Shown here one piece after another: positions 54,684 to 64,000 of a stretch of 64,000 nucleotides of DNA; within the stretch, counting starts at the first letter, position 1, and each line of letters begins with the position of its first letter. The DNA is from Heligmosomoides polygyrus polygyrus (lineage: Eukaryota > Nematoda > Chromadorea > Rhabditida > Heligmosomidae), in NCBI GenBank assembly GCA_947396885.1, contig OX377202.1:81006643-81070642 (forward strand), given 5' to 3'. The notes beneath the pieces are model-generated. The model had not been told where the DNA came from. It made no database searches and saw nothing but the letters and a program-made list of their open reading frames with translations. Made by a program: the position numbers and the translations under genes.

Positions 54684-57600
54684 TTTCATTTTTTTTTCTC
54701 CCACATGGTTCAGCGCCTCATCGTGGCGTGGGGGTGGCAATGGGTGTCGAACTGCGATGTACAGCGGAGGTTTTCAATCTCCGGCAGGGTCTCCCAGGCT
54801 GAGAAGGAGTTCGACAATTCTTCGGAAGCCTAGCGAAGTCTGAATCACAGCACGCCCCGAAGGCACGAAAGGGGCACCCCGAAGGCAAGAAAGGGGTGAT
54901 ACGAGCTCCGCCCGGGGCGAGAAGGGAGGTAGACACCACAAACGGTTATTGGTTTTGGTGGTGTCACCTCATGTGAAGTCCGGCACGCCATGCCCTGCAG
55001 AAATTGCAAAAATGGCAACGGTTCCAGCGTCAGGCCCAGGTTGACAGGCCGGCTGATGGAGAAACCTGTCACAAACCATGATCAAAAGTCGCAATGGAAT
55101 CAGTATAAAGGCTAGGACGTCACCCGGAAGTGACGCGCAGAACCCCCGCCCGAGTTCTGCGGTCAGTATGCGAGGGCTACCGAGGGCAGAACGACCTCGG
55201 CCAAAGAAGCTAGTTCGAGTGGGGACTCTGAATGTGGGAACGCTGACCGGAAGATCCAGAGAGGTGGCCGACTTGATGAAGCGCAGAAAGATAGAAGTCC
55301 TGTGTCTGCAGGAAACGAGATGGAAAGGAGCGAAGGCCAAGGAGATTGGAGAAGGGGTCAAGCTGTTCTACAACGGAGAGGATACGAAGAGGAACGGTGT
55401 CGGGATAGCTGTCGCAGAGTCCCTCAGGGATTCGGTAGCTGCTGTCCAAAGGATAAACGACCGCATCATGTCACTGCGGCTCGACACGAAGGAGGGTTAC
55501 TGGACTGTCATGTCCGTCTACGCCCCTCAGACCGGATGCCCCGAGCACGAGAAAGATGATTTCTACTTCACGCTCGAGGAGGCCATAAGGTCCGTACCAG
55601 AAGGCGATTACCTGTCCATAGCAGGGGACATGAATGGCCACGTAGGGAGTGGCAGAAGAGGAGTAGAAAGGGTACATGGAGGTAAAGGGGTCGGCTTGAT
55701 GAACCCAGATGGAGAAAGAATTCTCGAGCTGGCTATATTGCCCACGACCTGGTGGTCTGTAGCACCTTCTTCGCGAAGAGGGAGAGCTAGAAGGTGACCT
55801 ATGCTAGCGGAGGAAGAAGGACGGAAGTCGACCACATCCTAGTGCGAAGACCTGCCTTGAAAACTGTCCGGGATGTGAAGGTCCTTCCGGCTGAGGATGT
55901 AGCACCACAGAACAGGCCATTGGTAGCTGACCTGGCCATACCTCTACCCAGCAAACCCAAGGTAAGAACAGAACCCAGAATCCGATGGTGGAAACTGCGG
56001 GGTTCAGAGCGCAACGAGCTACGAAGGAGGGTGCTCGATGCAGGTCTTCCGGATCCAACTGGTCCCGTGAACGAGACCTGGAGGAGGGTGACCCAAACGA
56101 TTCTACGATGTGCCAAGGAAACCCTCGGTGAAACAAAGGGAGGGATCAGAGGAGATAAGGCTGCATGGTTCTGGAATGAAGAGGTGCAGGCTGTGGTGAG
56201 GAAAAAGAAGGAGGCCTATAAGCAGTGGCAAACGACAAGCGCACCCGAGCATCTTACAGTCTATAGGAAGATGAAGAGCCTGGCAAAAGCAGCTGTAGCG
56301 AAAGCGAAGAGAGCGGAGATGGATGCCCTATATGAGAAGCTAGATGGGCCACAGGGAGAGAAGTTTGCTATCCGGCTGGCTAAGGCGCGGCATAGAGCTT
56401 GCGCCGACATTCGAGTGGTCAAGACAGTGAGGGGTGCTGACGGCAGGGTACTACGGAGGCCAGTCGAGGTCAGAAAAAGATGGGAGGAGTACTTCAAGGA
56501 GCTCCTGAATGAAGAATTGCCTCGTCGCGAAGTTCAAGAAGAACAACCAACGGAAGGACCTATCCCATCCTGGACGCGGGAAGAGGTTCGCAACGCCATA
56601 GGAAAGATGAAGCTCGGGAAGGCAGCTGGACCTGATGGGGTGCCAGTAGAGGCTTGGAAGGTGCTTGGGGACTGTGGAGTCAATTGGCTGACACAGTTCT
56701 TCAACAGAGTCATGATAGACAGTAAGATGCCGGATGAATGGAGGGACAGCATCATAGTCCCCATCTTCAAACAGAAAGGGGACGCGTCCGAGTGCTCCAA
56801 CTACCGAGGGATCAAACTGATCTCGCACACGATGAAGATCTACGAACGTCTGGTCGACTCGAGGCTGAGGGAGATGGTGACAATCTCCCAGGAGCAGTGG
56901 GGCTTCATGCCTGAGAGGTCCACCACAGACGCCATCTTCATCGCTCGCCAGGTAATGGAGAAATATCGGGAGAAACGAAAGCCCTGCTACATGGCCTTTC
57001 TGGACTTGGAGAAAACCTACGACAGGCTACCCCGGGCCGTGCTCTGGAAATCGCTCCGAGGTAGAGGTGTCCCGGAACGTCTGATCACAGTCGTAAAGGA
57101 CATGTACGAAGGCTCGAAAGCGGCGGTACGAACCCCACACGGAATGACAAAGAAGATGGACATCACAGTGGGTGTACATCAAGGGTCGGCTCTGAGTCCG
57201 TTCCTCTTCGTGCTGACGCTTGACTGCATAGTGAAACTCCTGGAGGAAGGCCCTCTCAGGACCATCCTCTACGCGGACGATATCGCTCTAGTAGCCGACA
57301 GCCGGGAGGAGCTGGAGGAGAAGGTGAGGCTGTGGCAAGTAGCCCTCGCGGATAACGGCCTGCGGCTGAACGTGAAGAAGACCAAGTTTATCAGCTCTGA
57401 GCAGTGCACTAGACCGATCCTAGACTGCCAAGGGGAGGCGATCGAGAAGGTGGAAGAATTCCGCTACCTCGGAAGTGACCTATCCGAGGAAGGAAGTGTG
57501 GACCAGGCGGTCAGGGGACGGATAAACGCAGCCTGGCTCAAATGGAGGGAGTCCACAGGAATCCTCTGCGACCGTAGGTGCTCCAGGACACTCAAAGGAA

Positions 57601-58063
57601 AGCTCTATAGAACAGTGGTGAGGCCTGCCCTCCTCTACGGCAGTGAGTGCTGGGCCCTAGGTAAAGCGCAGGAGCGGCAATTGCATGCGGCGGAAATGAG
57701 GATGCTCAGGTGGGCTTGTGGATGGACCCGTCGGGACAGGGTGCGAAACGAGGATGTTAGGGCAGTGATGAAGACAGCTCCGATCCAGCTGAAGATGAGG
57801 GAGCAGCGCCTGAGGTGGTACGGACACGTCCTCAGAAGACCAGAGGATCACCCCATAAGGTTGGCCCTAGATTTCGAGGCACCCGGAAAGCGTCCGAGAG
57901 GAGCCCCAAGGAAAAGGTGGAAGGATTTCATCAAGAAAGATCTCGCTGAAGTCGGCGCCATGCCAGACGACGCCTTTGATAGGATGAGGTGGCGACGGAT
58001 CATAAGAACAGCGGACCCTGCGACTGCGCGGGACTAAACGCTCGGGAGAAGAAGAAGAAGAAG
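54684..58063 (+). mobile_element. RTE-clade non-LTR retrotransposon, near full-length
   Basis: A 3.38-kb element. The exact 19-bp duplication AATAAAAATTTTATTTTTT (54665-54683 and 58064-58082) defines both ends. It has a T-rich 5' end, a 5' leader of about 390 bases, an APE endonuclease, an RT and a C-terminal zinc-finger-like region, and ends in a short GAA-repeat tail (58048-58063). RTE elements encode one polyprotein of about 1000 residues; here it is broken by one frameshift and one stop. G/C-ending codons contrast with the AT-rich flanks, so the insertion looks fairly recent. Confidence 0.95.
55078..58037 (+). pseudogene. RTE polyprotein (endonuclease-reverse transcriptase), broken
   Basis: Starts at ATG 55078. 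Endonuclease: VGTLNVGTLTGRSREVADLM, VLCLQETRW (catalytic Glu), MSVYAPQTGC, IAGDMNGHVGS (Asp/Asn). A frameshift near 55730-55745 follows; the new frame reads DLVVCSTFFAKRES, then an in-frame TAG at 55788-55790, then KVTYASGGRRTEVDHILVRR. In the final endonuclease block the usual QHR is QNR (AAC at 55911-55913), so the catalytic His appears lost. The RT is intact in sequence: AAGPDGVPVEAWK, NYRGIKLISHTMKIYE, EQWGFMPERSTTDAI, MAFLDLEKTYDRLPR, GVHQGSALSPFLFVL and ILYADDIALVAD (Asp pair at 57276-57281). C-terminal: RLRWYGHVLRRPEDHP, then PRKRWKDFIKKDLAEVGAMP; the frame closes at TAA 58035-58037. An RNA from this copy could not make a full-length protein. Confidence 0.93.
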
Positions 58064-58082
58064 AATAAAAATTTTATTTTTT
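58064..58082 (+). repeat. Target-site duplication of the RTE (right copy)
   Basis: Nineteen bases identical to 54665-54683. The insertion target is an AT-rich palindrome-like sequence. Confidence 0.93.
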
Positions 58083-58089
58083 AAAGAAA

Positions 58090-58740
58090 AAATAGTAGAT
58101 TAACTTTTCATTTAAAGCTCAACAAGGCAGAAACCAGTACAGTACATTGAAGGACCAGATCGCGTAATCGAAAAGCTCGTCACGATTTTTCTTTGATTGC
58201 TAGTGTAAATGCTGCTTATTACATGAAGCCAGAAAATGAGGATATGTATTCTCTGCAACTGTTTTGTTGTATTGTTTACAGTTATGAAACTCAATGGGGA
58301 CCGCGCAATCTCTTCTTTTGGCACTATAAAGTGGCCGGCTCCCTACTCTGTAAAACAAGCCTTAAAGGCTTGTTTACAGTTTAAAGCCTGTTTCAAAAAT
58401 GATAATTTCATACATTTTCAAAAAATGATTAAAACATGTAAGGAATTATACTAAAAACTTTCTCGAACAAACACTTATTCTGGCTTTTCGGAGAGTCTCT
58501 TGTTTAGTGTCGAATAAGTTTATTTTGATCTGGAAGAGTTCGCCAGACGTCCTACTCTAACTGTAAGTGCTCATGGTGATGTCTCACGATCTATAATTCT
58601 AGTGGCTCTGCTAGTGTTGTTACTAACGCCGCACAGGTTAGGTTTTATGGTTATACGTTTTATTTTGATTTCGTTTTTTGGAGCGCACCTATAGTACAGA
58701 TTAAATAAACAAATAAAGTTCCATAGTCTTAGCCTAGCTT
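58090..58740. other. Unannotated sequence
   Basis: No gene. A hairpin CTGTAAAACAAGCCTT/AAAGGCTTGTTTACAG (58348-58379, one bulged A) is the only structure. Confidence 0.45.
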
Positions 58741-58744
58741 AGGA

Positions 58745-58815
58745 GAGTGTCCAGTTTAACGTGAAAAGTGTCGAATTCGATCTGAAGGGAGTTGAATTCG
58801 ATGTGAAAATGAAAC
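58745..58815. repeat. Right arm of inverted repeat flanking the RTE
   Basis: GTGTCCAGTTTAACGTGAAA, AGTGTCGAATTCGATCTGAA and GGGAGTTGAATTCGATGTGA are the diverged inverse of 54408-54480. Confidence 0.6.
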
Positions 58816-58994
58816 CTATGATAATAACATACTTATAATCTAGTTCAACTCCCTAAACATACTAGGAACTTCAAAGGTCTCCTAGGGAGAAGTTCGAGTC
58901 ATGAGAAAATCTATTGGATTGGACACACCAGACAGGCTTTGGGTAGGAGGCGCGTACTAGCATACCGCCTTCTTATCCTATGTGCATAGTTCCT

Positions 58995-59040
58995 GCACCC
59001 AATTTTTAGACTAAAAATGGCACCCAATTTTTAGACTAAA
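58995..59040 (+). repeat. Two 21-bp direct repeats
   Basis: GCACCCAATTTTTAGACTAA(A) at 58995-59015 and 59020-59040, separated by four bases. Confidence 0.9.
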
Positions 59041-59044
59041 CGCG

Positions 59045-59600
59045 GCATCCACCTGAGTTCGGGTGTCGTGGAGGTGCTTCATCTTTTGATTGCTTCTGGT
59101 CACACGTACCTTTGTCTGCTTCACCTATCCGTCATCCTGTTTTAGGCGGTTTTTGACTTTGACGTAGCTGCAGGTGCGGGTCAAGGCGGTTTCGTGGTGG
59201 TAATTGGAGGCCGTCACATCTCCTTATTCAGAGGGCGGCTAAAATGGGGAGTGTGTCGAACTCGTCCATTTCTCGAAGCTCAATGACGTCTCGTTATGAA
59301 AGAAAGTTTGACGAATGGATTTATAATGTCAGCTGGCTGCTGCCGAGTGGGGTTTCTTGTATGGTTCTTGCGAAAAAGGTTCTCGAATGCTTCTTTCCTT
59401 CAAGTGGAACCTGCTTCCATCGCAGATTCCCAAATTTACTGTGGAATAGGTTTCTTGATGCAGAAAAAACTGAGAACGGTCGCTGTCATTTGGAAACGCT
59501 TCGCCGAATCTCCGTACACAATCGGCTAGGAACGTTTCTGAGCCCTCACTTTGACGCAATATGAACGAAGATCTGGAAAAACTAAAACAGTGATATGATG
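59045..59600. other. Unannotated sequence
   Basis: Frames at 59244-59564 (plus) and 59329-59655 (minus) are open but have no domain; GC-richer at 59150-59240. Confidence 0.4.
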
Positions 59601-59604
59601 CAAA

Positions 59605-59660
59605 AGGAGAATGCGTGGCGCATCCCAAAAGAGATTGATTGACGCCGTTTATCATTTTCC
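59605..59660 (+). mobile_element. SINE-A tail fragment
   Basis: GGAGAATGCGTGGCGCATCC, then CAAAAGAGATTGATTGACGC and CGTTTATCATTTTCC match the SINE-A 3' end in sense orientation. Confidence 0.75.
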
Positions 59661-59664
59661 TTCT

Positions 59665-61155
59665 TCTTCCTTTTATAACTACACCCCATCTCCTTTCAAA
59701 GTTGAGACTTTGGTGCTCTTCCAGTAATGCCTCACTTCTTGAACAAGCTATAATGCTATTTCTCTATCAAAGTTTCAAGACTGGAGCATTCTAACCTAAC
59801 AACCACAAAAATCTGTGTTCTCCACTGTTTTTTTTTTGCAAATAAGCTGAAGCCTGTGCTCACTGGAGTTCTGCATCTTTCATTATTTCCACTTGTGTGA
59901 AGAGGATATGTAGCTCTAGTATCCTAAACGAAGGAAAGTCTGTAGGCAAGCCATTCCTTTCTTCCTGTCGAGTTATTTAGAAATATGGGGGAAGGTTCGA
60001 AAAACGAGTTCGAGTCCAGTATGGTACAAGAGTTTTGGTGGCAAAAAACATCCCATAACAGATCATAAGCTTCAGGCATGCTTCTTTCTAGGCTTGAGTA
60101 AAAAACGTAAACCAGTGCCCAGCACAGAAGCAGAGTCTAAGTGAAAATAGAGCCGCCATTTCGATCCGTTGTACAGTTTCGGCCTCTGGAGGTTTTTCTT
60201 CTTCTTGGTTCAAAACGTCATCACTGACTCTCTGACCGCTTTGTAAATGTCAAATTTCGGGCCTTTCTTCGTTGCGAGCCAGTTGAAGAGCGAGCAAAAA
60301 GGCGTAACATCTGTTCATCCAGTGTCTTGATGGATCGCTTCCCAAAAAGCCTTCTTTATCCCTCAAGGTCGCTACGTGGATTTTCGTCGACAAGCAATCA
60401 CTTCGCCTTCGATTCAAAAATTTCGGTCGCGTGAATCATCTTGAGCGAAAAAATGTTCTTATATCTGGGCCGATAGTTTTTGCTCGTGAGCCTTCCATTA
60501 GCTGTTACGTTCTAAACCCTGAGTCTGTCCGGTAGCTCCAGACCCAATTCACCCAGTTGAGAGATTGGCCGTCAGGAAGGTGCAGCATAGCCGAAGCAGT
60601 TCTTCTGGTGTCACCAATTTGTAGTTCACTGGTTCGACGCCTTAATGCGTTTAGGCTGTACCGATTGCCGGCCTAGATTCTACCAAGATGGGCTGTACTC
60701 GGCAGGCACGAAATAGTTGTTCCGCGCGTAACGAGTGTGGAATAACAGCCTCGGAGACCCCATCTCCTCACAAAAAGTCGCTCGCTTCAAATCGCCTTGT
60801 AGAACGTATGAAGAATCCCAATCTCATCAGAGAGTGCGCTTTCGTGGGTCAGGGAACGGCAGCCACGTATTCGGTAAGAAAAGGCGCATGTAAAGCTGAA
60901 ATGATCAATCAATGGATACAGGTCATTTTCGGCCAGAGAATGCCGTCAAATGTAGAGAAATGTGTTAGAAAATAAGTGGCAAGCGAAGCTACTACAGGAA
61001 CCAGCGCTCTATTCTACCGTCATTTCCGAAAATTTTGTTGTGCATCTGAGTCTAGTTGATGATGAAGCGCCCAGAAGTTGAGGGTCCTGGTGATGCAGTT
61101 GCGGGAGGCCTGATCTCATACGAAACCACAAATCGGTCGTGGTTTGCTTCTTGCC
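59665..61155. other. Unannotated sequence
   Basis: No gene recognised in 1.5 kb. The frame at 60688-60975 (95 codons) has no domain or splice support. Confidence 0.4.
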
Positions 61156-61159
61156 CAAG

Positions 61160-61745
61160 CTAATCCAACGATAGCGTGCAGTTGCCGCTCCTACGCCTTA
61201 CTCAAGGTCCAGCACCAACTGCCGTAGAGGAGAGCAGGCCTGACCACTGTTCTACAGAGCTTGTCTTTGAGTGTCCTGGAGCATCTACGGTCGCAGAGTG
61301 TTCCAATGAGAACTTTCCACTTGAGCCACGTTGCATTTATCCCTTCTCTGTCCGCCTGGTCTGCACTTCCTTCCTCGGATAGGTCACTTACGAGGTAGCG
61401 GAATTCTTTCACCTTCTTGATCTTGATCGCACGGGACCGATCCTAAACTTCCCTTGGCAGTCTAGGATCAGTTCCGTGCACTTCTCAGAGCTGATGAACT
61501 TCGCCTTCTTCATGTTCAGTCGCAGGCCGTTGTCTGCAAGAACTCTCTGCCTCCGCTGCCCTTCTCCTCCAGCATCTCCTAGCTGTTGACACTAGCGTGA
61601 TATCTTGCGCGCAGAGGATGGTCCTGAGAGGGCTTCTCTCAAGGATATTTATGATACAGTCAAGCGTCAGCAGGAAGAGAACGGATTCAGAGCCGATACT
61701 TGATGCACCCACCGTGATATCCATCTTCCTTGTCATCCCGTGTGG
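61160..61745 (-). mobile_element. Decayed RTE fragment, reverse strand
   Basis: Minus-strand frames MTRKMDITVG, then LFLLTLDCIINILERSPLRT and ILCAQDITLV (61736-61485), followed in another frame by EFRYLVSDLSEEGSADQADR, LCDRRCSRTLKDKLCRTVVR and PALLYGSWCW (61412-61191). They align with the RT core and thumb of the RTE at 54684 (ILYADDIALV is changed to ILCAQDITLV, destroying the active site). Both ends are truncated; stops and frameshifts are present. Confidence 0.88.
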
Positions 61746-61799
61746 AGTGCGTATACCCGCTTTCCTGCCTTCCGGAACTGACCATAGAACTAGTTAGAA

Positions 61800-63230
61800 T
61801 TCCTTTTAGAATCTAGAGCATTCTGTCTAAAATTTAAATATGTAGTCTAATGCAAAATAGCTCTGAACTACCATATTTAGTAAGCGCTAGACATTATAGG
61901 TATCTGGATGAGCGGTTAATTTCTCTTTCCTTCCGGGAGAACAGAAATTTTACTAGTTTAGGTTTCAGCTTACTTCTAGCACCTCCTACAGTTGCCTAAC
62001 TAGACGCATGTAGCAGAGAAGAAACGCATGCATTTATCAACATCACTTTTGCTGGGACCAAACTTTTCCGGAAGTCAAGATGTAGTTTAAAATGTGTTGT
62101 GTTTGTTTGGTATGTGTTTGCTGCACAAAAATGCGGCAAAACCATTCGGTCTCAGGTCGATGGAAAAACCCTCACTCTATCAGGTTTTAATTCGCTTTCC
62201 AGGGTACAGGTGGCATGCCACTAAATGAGCCGTACGCATCTTCATTTTGTGCAATTACTTTGCAAGCTTCAGGCGGGTGACCTGACACCTGTCCCTTAAG
62301 TTCCGAAACACTCGAAATAAATGTGTACGCATTGATTTTCGCTAAAAGAAACTCCTAACTAATGCATGGTCAGTTTGAGCGACGGTGTGAACGCTTTTAG
62401 AGCGCCTGTTGTGCTGCAAAAAGCTCTCTCTGTTATTCGTTCCAAAGAGCTTATGGAGCTCAAATACGAGAGCCACTAAATGTATTCTGTTCCATTGATT
62501 AGAGCGATAGAGAATATATATGGTGAGTTAGTTGTACTATAATCAAAATATTCCCTGTTTCTTAAACTGTTCAAAGGAGGAACACGATGTAAATTTCAAG
62601 CTGTGCCGTAAGCTTTTGCTCACTAAGGCGGCCAATTAGTGTTTCAATACCAGCCGGTTTCGTACTCTTAACCCATCTCATCAATTGACGCGATGTTGAG
62701 TCGGCTGAAATGCTTAGGATCCATAATTCCTCAGAAGATCGTTCAGAGTTACTGTTTACTATTTTTGGAATTTCTCCCGAGAACCAGTGCGTCACTGTTT
62801 GAGAGCTTCTGCTTCGATTGCTCATACTCGCGCTCTTGTCTCTTCGTTTCCACCGGTGTTGCGCTTCATCCCACTCCCACTACAACCGGTGCTTTTTAGC
62901 GCCGGCGGCCTTTGCATGAAGAGGAAACCCGGGAGAGAACAGGCCCGCGCTGTCGTCGACTGCTAGCCCGTACCATGTTATTACACCGAGGGCCTCTTAA
63001 AAAAGCGAAGTGCCTCGGAACAATGACAAATTTGGTTTCTCTCTGAACCTTCACCTTGCTCGCTCAAGAATTTTTCGTGCAGGGGACGGCCGGGGTCGTC
63101 TCCTTCGTCGCTGCACTTTATCTAGGTTAGGGTATCTAACTTCCGTGTCTTGAAGTTGGACTGTGCCTAATCGGTGAACATCCTGCTGACCCTATGCTTG
63201 GATAGCAATGCTTCCTAGTTTAGGGGGAAT
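61800..63230. other. Unannotated sequence
   Basis: No gene recognised. 62830-63110 is GC-richer with possible acceptors (GTGCTTTTTAG ending about 62899, TTTTTCGTGCAG ending about 63083), but no exon can be supported. Confidence 0.4.
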
Positions 63231-63235
63231 TCGGC

Positions 63236-63281
63236 TTGCGCCCACGTTTGGGTAGCGGTTGCGCCCACGTTTGGGTAGCGG
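63236..63281 (+). repeat. Perfect tandem duplication of 23 bp
   Basis: Two adjacent exact copies of TTGCGCCCACGTTTGGGTAG(CGG). Confidence 0.95.
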
Positions 63282-63284
63282 CTT

Positions 63285-63680
63285 CCATGAAAATATAGGT
63301 AGTGCCGAGAGCACCACAAAGCTGATCACCTGCGACATTCAACTTCAGCCGTCAGTAATCGAGACTTTTGAGACTAATGCGACTTCCTCTTCGGTCTGCA
63401 CCAAAACTGCTAAATGGTCTACTTCGGCTTAGACTTCAGCACATTCCAGTTTTTCGGATCTCTAAACTTTTTCTGCGGTTTGACGGTTATTGCTTCCATT
63501 TCCCTTTGGATTACCATTCTTGTGATGAAGTGGCAGTTATGCGGGTGATTTGCAAATCTACAAATGCGTTCGGCTCTTCCGGGCTCTGGAAAAAGCGGTG
63601 GAACTAAACTGAAGAATTGAGCTATGTAAACAGTGTTGTTCAGCAGTTTGAGGTATATTTCTCTGAATCAGCACACTGAT
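63285..63680. other. Unannotated sequence
   Basis: The frame at 63368-63607 has no domain; nothing else recognised. Confidence 0.4.
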
Positions 63681-63689
63681 ACTCATCGA

Positions 63690-63838
63690 AAACCCCAGGT
63701 GGAGAGTCCCTCAGACGGTTTGGTACCAGTACACCATATGAAATGCTCGAAGACTTACTTGGCCTGAGCGAAACCTGAGCTATGAATCGATTCGGGATGC
63801 AGACGACAGCTGCATCACCCCCGACCGCGCTACTTGCC
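63690..63838 (-). mobile_element. Eroded SINE-A 5' portion
   Basis: TTTGGTACCAGTACACCATA, ACTTACTTGGCCTGAGCGAA (B-box side), GATTCGGGATGCAGACGACA and CCCGACCGCGCTACTTGCC (A box, inverse) retain the order of the head half of SINE-A in antisense. Confidence 0.65.
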
Positions 63839-63844
63839 TCTAAA

Positions 63845-64000
63845 AGCAGCTACAACAACAAATCCTCACAATAACGGGGAATAAGTTCTGATTTGGACCC
63901 TTTAATTTATGCCAAGAACAAATCCTATTTGATGAAGTGCGGATCAGAATTTGGCTGAAGCCAAAGGTTTGGTCGCCTAATTTTTTAGAACGAGAAATTC
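63845..64000. other. Unannotated sequence
   Basis: Nothing recognised at the window end. Confidence 0.4.

Noticed and set aside
55804..56828. Minus-strand frames over the RTE (55799-56828)
   Set aside because: Shadows of the G/C-ending RTE coding sequence on the plus strand.
62830..63110. Additional 3' exon of the PAN-like gene
   Set aside because: Two acceptor-like sites are present, but the frames close quickly or lack a phase-compatible donor.
1..64000. CRISPR array, bacterial defence island or other prokaryotic system
   Set aside because: No regularly spaced repeats, no operon-like close genes, no Shine-Dalgarno pattern; all evidence points to nematode nuclear DNA.
1..64000. Telomeric or rRNA/5S/spliced-leader gene clusters
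   Set aside because: No TTAGGC arrays, no rRNA-like conserved blocks and no spliced-leader exon sequence were recognised by eye.

Overview
The window looks like gene-poor nuclear DNA of a nematode, most likely a strongylid (hookworm-like) worm. The evidence is AT-rich non-coding DNA, short exons with GT..AG borders separated by very long introns, no operons or bacterial signals, and many decayed mobile elements: mariner with a TA target, a CR1/jockey-like LINE, RTE-type LINEs and tRNA-derived SINEs. The species assignment is inference from repeat content; no search was possible.

Layout. 1-33 kb: mostly unannotated DNA with a dead mariner (7263-8172), decayed LINEs (15950-16645 and 23990-26860), two small inverted-repeat elements (23463-23662 and 29149-29445), scattered SINE copies and several weak candidate exons (5434-5864, 9045-9197, 10820-11095, 12822-13059 on minus, 29663-29836). 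33.9-51.7 kb: the best-supported host gene, on the plus strand, with four phase-compatible exons (33897-33981, 47419-47513, 47584-47782, 51570-51695). They encode a signal peptide followed by a cysteine-rich PAN/Apple-like domain; the first intron is about 13.4 kb and full of repeats, and the 3' end is not identified. 52-64 kb: SINE copies, a 5'-truncated RTE fragment, an almost complete RTE retrotransposon (54684-58063) with an exact 19-bp target-site duplication, and a reverse-strand RTE fragment.

The dominant repeat (called SINE-A here, about 285-300 bp, more than 20 copies and fragments) has a tRNA-like head with pol III A and B boxes and a tail of TTATCC-like units. Three copies have 12-14 bp target-site duplications, and two loci hold inverted partial pairs. 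A second tRNA-headed repeat (SINE-B) is present twice; one copy is a rearranged composite with a 50-bp-arm hairpin, flanked by an exact 11-bp direct repeat. GC-rich islands with CGN-type triplets occur at about 1.3, 9.1, 12.9, 29.7, 39.7, 47.1 and 52 kb; some hold candidate exons and others may be regulatory.

I found no CRISPR array, rRNA gene, convincing functional tRNA gene, or evidence of a new multi-gene system. Most open frames in the window are chance frames, shadows or repeat-derived.
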